From positions 1 through 64,000 of the forward strand of contig CAIJOB010000038.1 in assembly GCA_903822175.1 (NCBI GenBank): a DNA stretch of 64,000 bases, given 5' to 3'. This document shows, in pieces, positions 24,169 to 33,496 of the stretch. The position numbers were made by a program, and so were the translations under genes. Source of the DNA: an uncultured Alphaproteobacteria bacterium. Lineage in GTDB: Bacteria; Pseudomonadota; Alphaproteobacteria; Caulobacterales; Caulobacteraceae. The notes under the pieces are model-generated. The model worked only from the letters and a program-made list of their open reading frames with translations, searched no databases and was not told the DNA's origin. Position 1 is the first letter of the stretch. Every line of letters begins with the position of its first letter.

Positions 24169-24270
24169 ATGTCGATCAAAATGAACCGCATCCTCGACGT
24201 CGTCGCCTCCTTCGCGATCGTCGTTCTCGGCCTCAGCCTCGCCGGCGCCACCGCCGTCGTCGGCGCCTAA
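24169..24270 (+). CDS. 33-aa hydrophobic peptide 2, TetR-controlled
   Basis: ATG at 24169, 8 bases after AAAAGGA, to TAA 24268-24270. Begins MSIKMNRILDVVASFAIVVL: a short basic N-terminus and one hydrophobic helix, ending AVVGA. Same length and layout as peptide 1. The 277 bases after it, up to the HNH gene, hold an inverted repeat GCCTCGCC/GGCGAGGC (24294-24325) and GGTCCC/GGGACC (about 24404-24421), possibly a terminator without a T run, and no further gene that I can support. Confidence 0.6.
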   Translation: MSIKMNRILDVVASFAIVVLGLSLAGATAVVGA

Positions 24271-24547
24271 GCCAAGAGATGCCCTGCCGATAAGCCTCGC
24301 CCGCGTTCAGACGTGTGGCGAGGCCCGGCGCATCCCCTTCCCCGATCTCATTGGGGGATCCCATTCTCCGTCATGGAGAAGTCTTCGAATCTTTCCTATA
24401 AGGGTCCCACTAGCGGGACCGCCCGACTTAGCTGAAGGGCCGCTCGCCGCATCCACGCGTCGCGAACAGGGGCTTAAGTCTTCAGTTCATCAGCGTTTGA
24501 AATAGGCGCCCAGCGCCCCGAAGCCTCCCGCAGCTGGGAGGCCGCCC

Positions 24548-25108
24548 ATGCAGGTGCTTAGCCGCCCGCCGTCCGGGGCGCCCGCCCTCGTGCTCAACGC
24601 CGATTTCCGGCCGCTCTCTTATTATCCGCTCTCGCTATGGCCCTGGCAGGACGTGATCAAGGCGGTGTTCCTCGACCGCGTCGATGTGGTCTCCACCTAC
24701 GACCAGGTGGTCCATTCGCCGTCCTTCGAGATGAAGCTGCCAAGCGTCGTCTCGCTGAAGCAGTACGTTACCCAGGACCGGCCGCCGGCCTTCACGCGGT
24801 TCAACCTGTTCCTCCGCGACGCCTTCACCTGCCAGTACTGCCGCTGCGGCGAGGATCTGACCTTCGACCATGTGATCCCGCGCTCGCGGGGCGGGCGGAC
24901 CACCTGGGAGAACATCGTCACGGCGTGCGCGCGCTGCAACCTGACCAAGGGCGGGCGCACGCCGCGCGAGGCGCACATGTATCCGCTGCACAATCCGCAC
25001 CGCCCCTCGGCCTTCGAACTGCAGCAGCACGGCCGCCGCTTCCCGCCACACCACCTGCACGAAAGCTGGCTCGACTACCTCTACTGGGACATCGAGCTGG
25101 AGGCTTAG
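24548..25108 (+). CDS. HNH endonuclease family protein
   Basis: 186 aa. The HNH/McrA-type core is complete: Cys95 and Cys98 (CQYC), Asp107-His108 (FDHVIPRSRGG), Asn122 (TWENIV) and Cys127/Cys130 (CARC). The N-terminus (LVLNADFRPLSYYPLSLWPW) belongs to a widely conserved housekeeping-type bacterial HNH protein rather than to a mobile-element nuclease. ATG at 24548 after GGGAGG. A short hairpin ATGTG-TGC/GCACAT lies at 25117-25136. The gap 25109-25327 otherwise shows nothing. Confidence 0.85.
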   Translation: MQVLSRPPSGAPALVLNADFRPLSYYPLSLWPWQDVIKAVFLDRVDVVSTYDQVVHSPSFEMKLPSVVSLKQYVTQDRPPAFTRFNLFLRDAFTCQYCRCGEDLTFDHVIPRSRGGRTTWENIVTACARCNLTKGGRTPREAHMYPLHNPHRPSAFELQQHGRRFPPHHLHESWLDYLYWDIELEA

Positions 25109-25327
25109 CGATATTCATGTGTGCCTAACTGCACATAATCGCTGGCGTTTTGACACCCCTCCGATTTCGTGATTTCCAGCGTTGCTCATCTGTTCTCACC
25201 GCGGTGATGGCCGGCGGACCAGAAATGCGGCTAAGGGTTCGCGATGGCGCTTCTGCCGCAAGCCCAGGCAGCTGACGCCCGATCTACCTTGGTCGGCGCG
25301 CGTTCCTCGTGTTGGCTCATCGACCGC

Positions 25328-26728
25328 CTAGGTTGGATCGGCTGGGTTTGGCGCGCCGGGGCCATCCGCTGCGACGCTGCGGTTCAGGACCAGGTTCAAA
25401 AGAACTGCGGTGACGATCCCCAGCATAACCCCGTTGTGGAGGAAGGTGGCCGCGGTGGCCGGGAAGCTGTCGAAGAAGCGGCCGTCTGCCACCGGGATCA
25501 GGCCGACACCAAGGCTGACGGCCACCACATAGAGGTTCTTTTTATTGTGAAGGTCGCTCTGGCCGAGCGCCTGGACGCCGTTGGCGGCGACCATGCCGAA
25601 CATCACCAGGGCTGCGCCGCCCAGCACCGGTTGAGGAATGGCGGTGACCAGGAAGGACAGCTTGGGAAGGGTCCCCAGCAGGATCAGGATCACGCCGGCG
25701 GCGGCGCAGACAAAGCGGCTGCGGACGCCGGTCATGGCGACGATCGCCACGTTCTGGGAATAGGATGTGTAGGGCAGGCTGTTGAAAAACCCGCCGACCG
25801 CGGCGCCCAGGGCGTCGGCGCGCAGGCCCCGCGCCAGATCGTCCGAGGTCAGCGGCTTGTCGACAATGCGGCCGAGCGCGAACAGCATGCCGCTGGATTC
25901 CACCATGGTGATCAGCATGACGATGGTCATCGAGGCGGCCGCCAGGAGATCGAACCTGGGCAGGCCGAAGTGCAGCGGCGAGATCAGACTGAACCAGCCC
26001 GCCTGGGAGACCGCGCCCAGATCGATGCGGCCCATGGCGCCCGCCGCGGCGCACCCAGCGACAATGCCCAGCAGGACCGCGGTATTGGCCAGGAACCCTT
26101 TGGCGAAGCGAGTCACGCCCAGGATCACGAGGATGACGAACACCGCGATGGCGACGCCCCACAGCTCGCTGGGCGCATTCCCCGCGCCGCTGCCCGACAC
26201 CCAGTTGACCGCCACGCCCATCAGCGACACCCCGATCAGCAGCATGGCGGTGCCGGTGACCACCGGGGCGAACAGTCTCGACAGGCGGCTGAACCAGGGC
26301 GCGATCGCTAAGCCGATGAGGCCGGACACGATCGTGGCGCCGAAGACGCCGGGCAGGCCGAGGCCGGGGTTGGAGGCGATGGCGATGCTGGGCCCCACGG
26401 ATACGAAGGTCACGCCCATCATCACCGGCAGCCGGATGCCGATGACACCGATGCCGATGCATTGGATCAGGGTGACGATCCCGCAGGCGACCAAGTCGGA
26501 GCTGATGAGATAGGCCGTCTGGTCCGCCGCCAGGTGCAGGCCGCTGGATACCACCAGGGGCACGGTGACCGCGCCTGCGTACATGGTCAGAACGTGCTGT
26601 ACCGCGAGCGTCAGCAGGCGCAACGGCGGTAGGCGTTCGTTGACCGAATGAGGTGTGGCGACGGGCGCAAGAGTGGTCTGTCGATCTTCGAGCCCGCCCA
26701 CCGCCGTCACCCAAGGTCCGCATGCCAT
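25328..26728 (-). CDS. NCS2 nucleobase:cation symporter (uracil/xanthine permease family)
   Basis: 466 aa, about 14 membrane helices; imports purines or pyrimidines. The NCS2 helix-10 signature is visible (MVESSGMLFALGRIVDKPL) and the TM1/TM3 segments QHVLTMYAGAVTVPLVVSSGL match the UraA/PbuX/UacT family. The purine group (xanthine or urate) fits best by feel. The start ATG at 26728 lies across the truncated 5' end of the divergent peptidase gene, so the first 20 or so residues may have been altered by the same rearrangement. Confidence 0.9.
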   Translation of the reverse strand: MACGPWVTAVGGLEDRQTTLAPVATPHSVNERLPPLRLLTLAVQHVLTMYAGAVTVPLVVSSGLHLAADQTAYLISSDLVACGIVTLIQCIGIGVIGIRLPVMMGVTFVSVGPSIAIASNPGLGLPGVFGATIVSGLIGLAIAPWFSRLSRLFAPVVTGTAMLLIGVSLMGVAVNWVSGSGAGNAPSELWGVAIAVFVILVILGVTRFAKGFLANTAVLLGIVAGCAAAGAMGRIDLGAVSQAGWFSLISPLHFGLPRFDLLAAASMTIVMLITMVESSGMLFALGRIVDKPLTSDDLARGLRADALGAAVGGFFNSLPYTSYSQNVAIVAMTGVRSRFVCAAAGVILILLGTLPKLSFLVTAIPQPVLGGAALVMFGMVAANGVQALGQSDLHNKKNLYVVAVSLGVGLIPVADGRFFDSFPATAATFLHNGVMLGIVTAVLLNLVLNRSVAADGPGAPNPADPT

Positions 26729-27804
26729 CGGCGAGGCGCCAGGAGCCAGCGCAGGTGAAGGCCACTGGTTTCTCCGCCGCCTGGCTGGGCGAGCCGCCGT
26801 TCGATCCGCGCCCGCTCATGGTCTGGGCCGGCAAGCTGCACGGCTGGATGAGCGGCTTTTTCAAGGACCCGGCCGAACCGCCCTATCGGATCATCCTGCG
26901 CTACAATCCGATCAACGCCGGCGGCGGCGCGGCGATGACCAACTCCTTCCTGCTGACCTGGGGCGAGAGCGCCAAGGACGGGGAGAAGCTGAAGGGCACG
27001 CTGGCGCATGAGATGATCCACACCTGGACCACGTCTGCGCTGGGGGGCCAGTGGTACGGCGAGGGGATCGCGGTGCACTACCAGGCGCTGCTGCCCTGGC
27101 GCGCCGGGATGATCTCGAGCGCCGATTTCCTCGACGACACTAACGCCACCGCCCGGCGCTACTACACCAACGCCCTGAACGGCACGCCGGACGCCGAGGT
27201 CGCGCCGCGGTTCTGGGAAGACACCCGCATCCGGACACTGCCGTATGACCGGGGCGCGCTCTATTTCGCGGTGCTTAACGGGAAGATCCGCCGCGCGTCG
27301 GGCGGCAAGCGCAGCCTGGACGACTTGATCAACGAGATGGTCGCGCGTCACCGCGCGGGCCGGGCGGCGGACGACACGGTCTGGCTGGAGCTGATCGGCC
27401 AGGAGCTGGGCGACGAGGGGCGGCGGCTGCACGCCGACATGTTGGCCGGCAAGCTGATGCTCCCCGAGAGCGGCGACTTCGGGCCCTGCTTCGCGCGCAC
27501 AACAGCCAAGTTCCGCCGCTTCGACCTGGGCTTCGAGCCCAAGTCGCTGGTCGGCGATGTGAAAACCATCCGCGATCTCAACCCGGCGTCAGAGGCGGCC
27601 AAGGCGGGCCTGAAGAACGGTGACGTGGTGACCTATGCGGTGGCGGTCGACAGCGTGCAGGGCGATCCGGCGCGGCTGTTCACGCTGAAGGTCACCCGCG
27701 ACGGCAAGACCTTCGGGGTCACCTACCTGCCGCGCGGCGAGACGGTGGACGCCTATCAGTGGGCGCGGGTCGCGGGCGTGGCCGACGCAAAGTGCGTTTA
27801 CTAG
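26722..27804 (+). pseudogene. N-terminally truncated M61-like peptidase
   Basis: 360 codons from the ATG at 26722. Zinc site HEMIH (96-100) with a third ligand Glu in WYGEG, then a PDZ-like C-terminal part (NPASEAAKAGLKNGDVV). It aligns throughout with the C-terminal 350 residues of the 572-aa peptidase at 29837-31555, but has lost the signal peptide and about 220 N-terminal residues; similarity begins just where the divergent permease gene starts. The catalytic part is intact without frameshift, so it is either a recent remnant or a cytoplasmic form. Eleven bases upstream of the amidohydrolase, so it may still carry that gene's transcript. Confidence 0.65.
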
Positions 27805-27815
27805 GGGAGTTGGCG

Positions 27816-29840
27816 ATGGGGTTTAGCCGCAGTTCGATCCTGGGCGCGGGCCTGGCCCTGGCCCTGGCTCTGGCCGGCGCGGCCCGCGCCGAGACCCAGA
27901 GCTTCATCGCCATGGCCGGCGGCGAGAAGGTGGGCCACCTGACCGCCGAGGTGACGGGCCGCCACGTGGCCATCGACTACGCCGTCGTGAACAATGGCCG
28001 CGGCCCCAAGGCGCGCGAGCAGATCGACCTGGACGCGGCGGGGTTTCCCACCACCTGGACCATCGAGGGTGAGAGCCTGTTCGGCGCACCGGTGCATGAG
28101 CATTTCACCTGGAAAGCCGGCGCGGCGGAGTGGCTGAGCCAGGCGGACAAGGGCGCCGTCCCCGCCGCTAAGCCGGTGCTCTACATCGGCAATGATGTCA
28201 GCCCCTGGATGCTGGGCGTCTATGTGAAGGCGCTGCTCAAGGCGCCTGGCCACACCCTGCCGGTGCTGCCGTCCGGCGCGCTTCGCGTGCAGGAGATGCG
28301 CAAGGTCACCCTGGGCGCGGGCAAGGCCGCTCAGACCCTGACGATCTACGAACTCTCCGGCATCGACCTGTCCCCCGAGTACGTCCTGCTGGACGCCAAG
28401 GGCGAGCTGTTCGCGGCGGGCGGGGTGATCCGCGCGGGCTATGAGGGCGAGCTGCCCAAGCTCGGCGAGGTGAACCGCCAGATCGCCCAGGCCCGCGCCG
28501 AGGACGCGCAGAAGCAACTGGCCCACCGCTTCGCCGGGCCGGTGCGGATCCGCAATGTGCGCATCTTCGACCCCGTAGCGCTGAAGCTCACCGGCCCATT
28601 GCAGGTGGTGATCTATGGCGACCGCATCGCCACGGTCACGCCGGAGGACGGCCAGCCGGCGCTGAAGGGCGAGACGGTGATCGACGGTGAGGGCGGGACG
28701 CTGGTCCCCGGCCTGCACGACATGCATTCGCACACCAGTCTGGCGTCGAACCTGTTCAACCTGGCCGCCGGGGTCACCGCCACGCGCGACATGGGGAACG
28801 ACAACCAGAGCCTGCTGGCGATGATGGACGGGCTAAACGCCGGCAAGCTGGCCGGGCCGCGCATCGTGCGCAACGGCTTCCTGGAGGGCCGCAGCCCGTA
28901 CTCTGCGCGCAACGGCTTCATCGCCGACACCCTGCCGCAGGCCATCGACGACGTGCATTGGTACGCCGACCACGGCTACTGGCAGATCAAGATCTACAAC
29001 AGCTTCCCGCCGGACTGGGTGGCCCCGGTGGCGGCGGAGGCGCACCGGCTGGGGATGGGCGTCACCGGCCACGTGCCGGCCTTCTCCTCGCCCGACCGGG
29101 TGATCCGCGACGGCTACAACGACATCGCCCACATCAACCAGCTGATGCTGGGCTGGATCCTCGATCCCACCGAGGACACCCGCACGCCTCTGCGGCTCAC
29201 CGGCATGGCGCGGGCCAAGGACCTGGACCTCACTTCGGCGCGGGTGCGGACCACGATCGAGCTGATGAAGAGCCACCACATCGCGCTCGACACCACGACC
29301 ATGACGCTGGAGCGGCTGATGCTGTCGCGATCGGGCGAGGTGCAGGCGGGGGACGCGCCCTACCTCGACCACGTGCCGATCGGCTACCAGCGCTATCGGC
29401 GCCGCAGCTTCGTGACGATCAAGACGCCGGCCGATGACGCCGCCTATCAGGCGAGTTTCAAGACCATCCTGCAGGTGATGAAGCTGCTCGACGACGAGCA
29501 CATCCAGATGCTGCCCGGCACCGACGACACCACCGGGTTTGCCCTGCTGCGGGAGCTGGAGCTCTACAACATGGCTGGGATCTCGCCGGCCCGGGTGCTG
29601 CAGATGGATACGCTGAACGCCGAGCGGTACTTCGGCCGCGACAGCCAGGCCGGCAGCATCGAGCGCGGCAAGCTCGCCGACTTCATCCTGGTCGACGGCG
29701 ACCCGACCGCCGACATCCGCAAGATCCGCAACACCCGGATGACCATGGTCGGCGGCGTCGCCTACTACCCCTCGGAAATCTACCAGTTCCTGTCGATCAA
29801 GCCGTTCACGACGCCTCCGCCGGTGAAGGTCGCGCCATGA
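27816..29840 (+). CDS. Exported amidohydrolase-family enzyme
   Basis: 674 aa with an N-terminal signal peptide (hydrophobic core LGAGLALALALAGAARA). The C-terminal two thirds is an amidohydrolase barrel: metal motif HDMHSHTS, later His (VTGHVPAF, DIAHINQ), catalytic Asp in PGTDDTTGF, and the closing GSIERGKLADFILVDGDP, as in imidazolonepropionase/prolidase-like members. The first 250 residues are an extra domain I cannot name. Start 27816 is used, with GGGGAG 7 bases before. Its TGA overlaps the ATG of the following peptidase (ATGA). Probably periplasmic, acting on peptides or related amides (inference). Confidence 0.85.
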   Translation: MGFSRSSILGAGLALALALAGAARAETQSFIAMAGGEKVGHLTAEVTGRHVAIDYAVVNNGRGPKAREQIDLDAAGFPTTWTIEGESLFGAPVHEHFTWKAGAAEWLSQADKGAVPAAKPVLYIGNDVSPWMLGVYVKALLKAPGHTLPVLPSGALRVQEMRKVTLGAGKAAQTLTIYELSGIDLSPEYVLLDAKGELFAAGGVIRAGYEGELPKLGEVNRQIAQARAEDAQKQLAHRFAGPVRIRNVRIFDPVALKLTGPLQVVIYGDRIATVTPEDGQPALKGETVIDGEGGTLVPGLHDMHSHTSLASNLFNLAAGVTATRDMGNDNQSLLAMMDGLNAGKLAGPRIVRNGFLEGRSPYSARNGFIADTLPQAIDDVHWYADHGYWQIKIYNSFPPDWVAPVAAEAHRLGMGVTGHVPAFSSPDRVIRDGYNDIAHINQLMLGWILDPTEDTRTPLRLTGMARAKDLDLTSARVRTTIELMKSHHIALDTTTMTLERLMLSRSGEVQAGDAPYLDHVPIGYQRYRRRSFVTIKTPADDAAYQASFKTILQVMKLLDDEHIQMLPGTDDTTGFALLRELELYNMAGISPARVLQMDTLNAERYFGRDSQAGSIERGKLADFILVDGDPTADIRKIRNTRMTMVGGVAYYPSEIYQFLSIKPFTTPPPVKVAP

Positions 29841-31555
29841 ACGCCCACCGCCTGGCCATCGTCGCGGCGGCCTTCGCGGCGAGCCTCGCCGTTGGGGTCG
29901 ACGCTGGAAATACCCAGACCCCGCTGCCGAAGCTCGACCTGACCCTGACACCGCACGCCACCGGCGGCGCCGACAGCTATCTGGGCGTGCGCATGGTGCT
30001 GCAGCATCCTGATCTGAAAGCCGGCGCCGGCCTGATGCGCCTGCCGCTGACGCTCGTGGGCATCCCCACCGCCCGCTATGACGGCGACGCGCTCACCGCC
30101 CGCGACGACGACGGGCCGGTCCCGCTGACCCAAAGCGAGGAGCCGCCGACGCCGCAGGGCGTCTATCGCCGCTGGAGCGTGACGCGCGCCACCCATGGCG
30201 ATGTGACGGTGAACTTCCACGCCCCGCCGCGCCACATCACCGCGGCCACCAACAACGGACCCCTGTTCGACCTGCGGGAGGAGGCCGGCGCCTTCCTGGG
30301 CGCGGGCGTCGGCTTTATGGCGACGCCGGTCCCGCCGGGGCCGTGGCGGGTCCACCTGGCCTGGGACCTGTCGGGCGCGCCGGCTGGCTCGCGCGGCGTC
30401 TGGTCGATGGGCGATGGGGCCGTGGACACTGTGCTGCCGTCCGAGGCCTTGGCCTTCAGCTACTATGGCGTGGGCCCGCTGAAGCGCTTCCCGGCGACCG
30501 AGAGCGGGCGGTTCGGTTTCTATTGGGCGAGCGATCCGCCCTTCGATCCCGCCGACCTCGCTCAGCGCATTGAGAAGCTCTACGGCAGCATGTCGGCCTT
30601 CTTCGGCGACACCAGTTCCAGCTACCGGGTGTTCGCGCGCAGCAACCCTTACCTGGGAACCGGCGGCACCTCGCTCGCCCACTCCTTCATGTTCGGCTAC
30701 CACGCCCCGGCCAAGCCCACGGCCGACAGCCTGCAGCTGCTCATCGCGCACGAGATGGCGCACACCTGGCCGGCCATGCAGGGCGAGCATGGCGACACCG
30801 CCTGGTACAGCGAAGGGACGGCGGAATACTATTCGCTGGCGCTGTCCTGGCGCGCCCAGGCGATCACGCTCGACAAGGTGCTCCGTACACTGAACGAGCG
30901 GGCCGACGCCTACTACACCAACCCCTATCGCGGCCTCTCGAACCCGCAGGCGGCGGAGAAGTTCTGGACCGATCCGGTGGCCCAGACCGTGCCCTACGGC
31001 CGGGGCTGGCTCTACCTGGTCCAGACCGACGCGGAGATCCGCGCCGCGTCGCAGGGCAAGCGCAGCCTCGACGACGTGGTCAGGGAACTTTACCGCCGCG
31101 AGACCGCCAAACAGCCTTATGGCATCCCGCAATGGCTGGAGCTGGTGAGCCGCGAGATCGGCCCCGCCAAGGCCAAGGCCGGCTACGACCACATGGCCTC
31201 GGGCGGCCTGATGACGCCGCCGGCCGAAGCCTTCGCGCCGTGCCTGACGGCGGTCAGCCATCCGGCCCAACCCTTCGAGCTGGGGTTCGCGCGCAGCTCT
31301 CTGAACGACGAGCGGGTGGTCAAGGACCTGGTCGCCGGCTCGGCGGCCGATAAGGCCGGCGTGCGCAACGGCGACGTGATCGTCGAGGTCAACGACGTCA
31401 ACAAGGTGCGGTCCGACGAAACCATGACCATCAGCTTGACCTTGCGCCGGGGCGAGACGCGGCAGACGGTGAGCTACCTGCCCCGCGGCGCGCCCGTCGA
31501 AGGCTATCGCTGGGAACGCAATCCGAAGGCGCCGGCCAGCGCCTGCCGCTTCTGA
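29837..31555 (+). CDS. Secreted M61-like metallopeptidase with PDZ-like domain
   Basis: 572 aa. Signal peptide (residues 1-22), a beta-rich N-terminal domain, zinc catalytic core HEMAH (305-309) with Glu326 in WYSEG as third ligand, and a C-terminal PDZ-like segment (AADKAGVRNGDVIVEVNDV). This is the glycyl-aminopeptidase-like (M61) architecture. ATG overlaps the amidohydrolase stop (ATGA); the APC permease follows 8 bases on. Likely releases amino acids from peptides in the periplasm for uptake by that permease (inference). Confidence 0.85.
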   Translation: MNAHRLAIVAAAFAASLAVGVDAGNTQTPLPKLDLTLTPHATGGADSYLGVRMVLQHPDLKAGAGLMRLPLTLVGIPTARYDGDALTARDDDGPVPLTQSEEPPTPQGVYRRWSVTRATHGDVTVNFHAPPRHITAATNNGPLFDLREEAGAFLGAGVGFMATPVPPGPWRVHLAWDLSGAPAGSRGVWSMGDGAVDTVLPSEALAFSYYGVGPLKRFPATESGRFGFYWASDPPFDPADLAQRIEKLYGSMSAFFGDTSSSYRVFARSNPYLGTGGTSLAHSFMFGYHAPAKPTADSLQLLIAHEMAHTWPAMQGEHGDTAWYSEGTAEYYSLALSWRAQAITLDKVLRTLNERADAYYTNPYRGLSNPQAAEKFWTDPVAQTVPYGRGWLYLVQTDAEIRAASQGKRSLDDVVRELYRRETAKQPYGIPQWLELVSREIGPAKAKAGYDHMASGGLMTPPAEAFAPCLTAVSHPAQPFELGFARSSLNDERVVKDLVAGSAADKAGVRNGDVIVEVNDVNKVRSDETMTISLTLRRGETRQTVSYLPRGAPVEGYRWERNPKAPASACRF

Positions 31556-31563
31556 GCAGGCCC

Positions 31564-32862
31564 ATGACGCAACCCGCCGCCCAGCTGCGCAAGACCGTCA
31601 AGCTGATCGACCTGATCATGCTGGGCGCCGGCACGGCCATCGGGGCGGCGATCTTCACGGTGCTGGGACCGGCGGCCAAGGTTGGCGGTTCGGGCATCCT
31701 GATCGCCACCGGCATCGCGGCGCTGCCGATGGTGCTGTTCGCGCTGGTCTATGCCTGGCTCGCCTCCACCGCGCCGGTCACCGCGGCCTCCTACGAGTGG
31801 CAACGCCGCTTCACCCATCCGGCCTTCGCCTTTGGCATCGTCTGGATGCGGGTGCTGGCCAATGCGGTGGTGATGATCGTCTACGGCCAGACGCTGACCA
31901 ACTACCTCGGCAAGGTCTGGGACTTCCCGGCCAAGCCGGTGATGCTGGCGTTTTTCACCGCCCTGTTCGCGGTGAACTACTTCGGCGTGGCGATCGCGGC
32001 GCGGGTGCAGACGGTGCTGATGCTGGGCCTGCTCGCGGTCCTGGCGCTGTTCGTCGGCGCGGCGGGGCCGCACCTGCGGCCGGAGCTGTTCGCGGAAGCC
32101 CTGGCCGGCGGCTGGCTGCCGATCGCCGCGACCCTGCCGCTGATGATCCAGCTGTTCCTCGGCATCGAGACCGCCACCGAGGTCGGCGAGGAAGTGGAGG
32201 ACGCGGAGCGGGTGGTGCCGCTGGGCGTGGCCGGTGCGCTGGTGCTGACCGTCGTGGTCTATCTCTCGGTCGCGTTCGCGGCGCTCAGCCTGATCGGGCC
32301 CGCAGCGCTGGCCGCCAGCAAGGCGCCGCTGCTCGACGCCGCCCAGGCGGCCATGGGGCGCTGGGCCACGCCGTTGATCGTGGCGGCGGCGACCTTAGCG
32401 CTCTCGAAGTCGATGAACGCCACCTTCCTGGTCTATTCGCGCTTTCTGTTCGCGATGGGCCGGGCCGGCACGCTGCCCGCGGCGCTGGGGCGCATCCATC
32501 CCAGGTTCGGCACGCCCTATGTCGCCACCATCGTCGCCTTCGCGGCCTCCTGCGTCGGCCTTCTGCTGCCGACCAGCCTGCTGTTCCTGCTGCTGGCGGT
32601 CAGCGTGCCGACGCTGTTGAAGTACATGGGCACCTGCATCGCCGCCTGGAACGCGGCGTCCAGCCATCCCGACGTGGTCGCCGCCGCGCGGCTGAAGTTC
32701 AGCCCGGGTCTGGTGAAGCTGCTGGCCGGTCTTGGCGTCGTGGCCGCCGTGGTGATCGCCGCGCTCGGTCTCACCACCGACGTCCGCCCCTACGGCCTGA
32801 TCGGCGGCTGGCTGGCCGCCGGGATGATCTACTACGCTTGGCGCCGTCGCCGCGCCGCCTAG
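31564..32862 (+). CDS. APC-superfamily amino acid permease
   Basis: 432 aa, about 12 membrane helices. N-terminal [19 protein letters not shown] is the APC substrate-binding helix 1 motif, and helix 6 has the matching [22 protein letters not shown]. Member of the peptidase-amidohydrolase-permease-RidA operon (8 bases from the peptidase, 13 bases before ridA). Imported amino acid unknown. Confidence 0.9.
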   Translation: MTQPAAQLRKTVKLIDLIMLGAGTAIGAAIFTVLGPAAKVGGSGILIATGIAALPMVLFALVYAWLASTAPVTAASYEWQRRFTHPAFAFGIVWMRVLANAVVMIVYGQTLTNYLGKVWDFPAKPVMLAFFTALFAVNYFGVAIAARVQTVLMLGLLAVLALFVGAAGPHLRPELFAEALAGGWLPIAATLPLMIQLFLGIETATEVGEEVEDAERVVPLGVAGALVLTVVVYLSVAFAALSLIGPAALAASKAPLLDAAQAAMGRWATPLIVAAATLALSKSMNATFLVYSRFLFAMGRAGTLPAALGRIHPRFGTPYVATIVAFAASCVGLLLPTSLLFLLLAVSVPTLLKYMGTCIAAWNAASSHPDVVAAARLKFSPGLVKLLAGLGVVAAVVIAALGLTTDVRPYGLIGGWLAAGMIYYAWRRRRAA

Positions 32863-32875
32863 AGGAGACGAAGCG

Positions 32876-33304
32876 ATGCGCGCAGCCCTGATCGGCGGAC
32901 TTGGCCTGATGCTGCTAGCCGGCCAGGCCTTGGCAGCGCCGGCCGAATATTATCCGCCGGCCAATCCCAAGAGCCCGTTTTCGGAGGCCGTGAAGGTCGG
33001 CGATTTCCTGATCGTCTCCGGCCAGATCGGCGTGCGCCCGGGGCCGCCCGCGCCCTTCGAGGCGGAAGCGAAGCAGGCGATGGATGGCGTCTCCGCGATC
33101 CTGGCGCGGCACGGCGCCTCGATGAACGACGTAGTGAAGTGCACGGTCCTGCTCACCGACATGGGTAAGTTCGCGGCCTTCAACGAGGTCTATGTGAACT
33201 ACTTCAAGCCGGGCCATCTGCCGACCAGGACCGCCATGGGCGTGAGCGCGCTGGCGGCCGGCGCGGCGGTCGAGGTGGAGTGCTGGGCGTCGACCGCCCA
33301 CTGA
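32876..33304 (+). CDS. RidA-family protein with a signal peptide
   Basis: 142 aa: an N-terminal signal sequence ([14 protein letters not shown], cleavage about residue 20) then a RidA/YjgF domain with the conserved Arg in [21 protein letters not shown], which in RidA binds the imine carboxylate. Family members deaminate reactive enamines/imines made by PLP enzymes and are normally cytoplasmic; export to the periplasm is notable. GAGGAG Shine-Dalgarno 9 bases before ATG. Last gene of the peptide-use operon. Confidence 0.85.
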   Translation: MRAALIGGLGLMLLAGQALAAPAEYYPPANPKSPFSEAVKVGDFLIVSGQIGVRPGPPAPFEAEAKQAMDGVSAILARHGASMNDVVKCTVLLTDMGKFAAFNEVYVNYFKPGHLPTRTAMGVSALAAGAAVEVECWASTAH

Positions 33305-33394
33305 GCGTCGATCGCTCAGCCTACTGAGGCCATTCGGCTACACTCGGCGCCCGATTTTCGCGGCTTTCAAGCCTCGCCCTGAGGGTCGTTTACG

Positions 33395-33425
33395 CCGTCA
33401 TCGAACCTTCATGGAACTGACGGCG
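33395..33425. promoter_or_regulatory. Possible Pho box and dyad upstream of the porin gene
   Basis: CCGTCAT, four bases, CCTTCAT (33395-33412) has the 7+4+7 direct-repeat layout of a PhoB box (CTGTCAT twice) with 6/7 and 5/7 matches. CGCCGTCA (33393-33400) and TGACGGCG (33418-33425) form an overlapping inverted repeat, a rival explanation. About 85 bases before the porin ATG in the 192-base gap 33305-33496. Confidence 0.35.
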
Positions 33426-33496
33426 ATCGTTCACGCGCGCTTGGTAGAGCAGCGGGCGACGGCCGCAGCTAGCGGCGCGGGGACAAGGTACTAGTC

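Noticed and set aside
24548-25108. HNH gene as a mobile-element or toxin nuclease linked to the peptides
   Set aside because: It belongs to a widespread stand-alone HNH family with its own ribosome site; nothing ties it to the TetR operators upstream.
25109-25327. Extra gene between HNH and permease
   Set aside because: Open stretches there are continuations of shadows over the permease; no start with a ribosome site.
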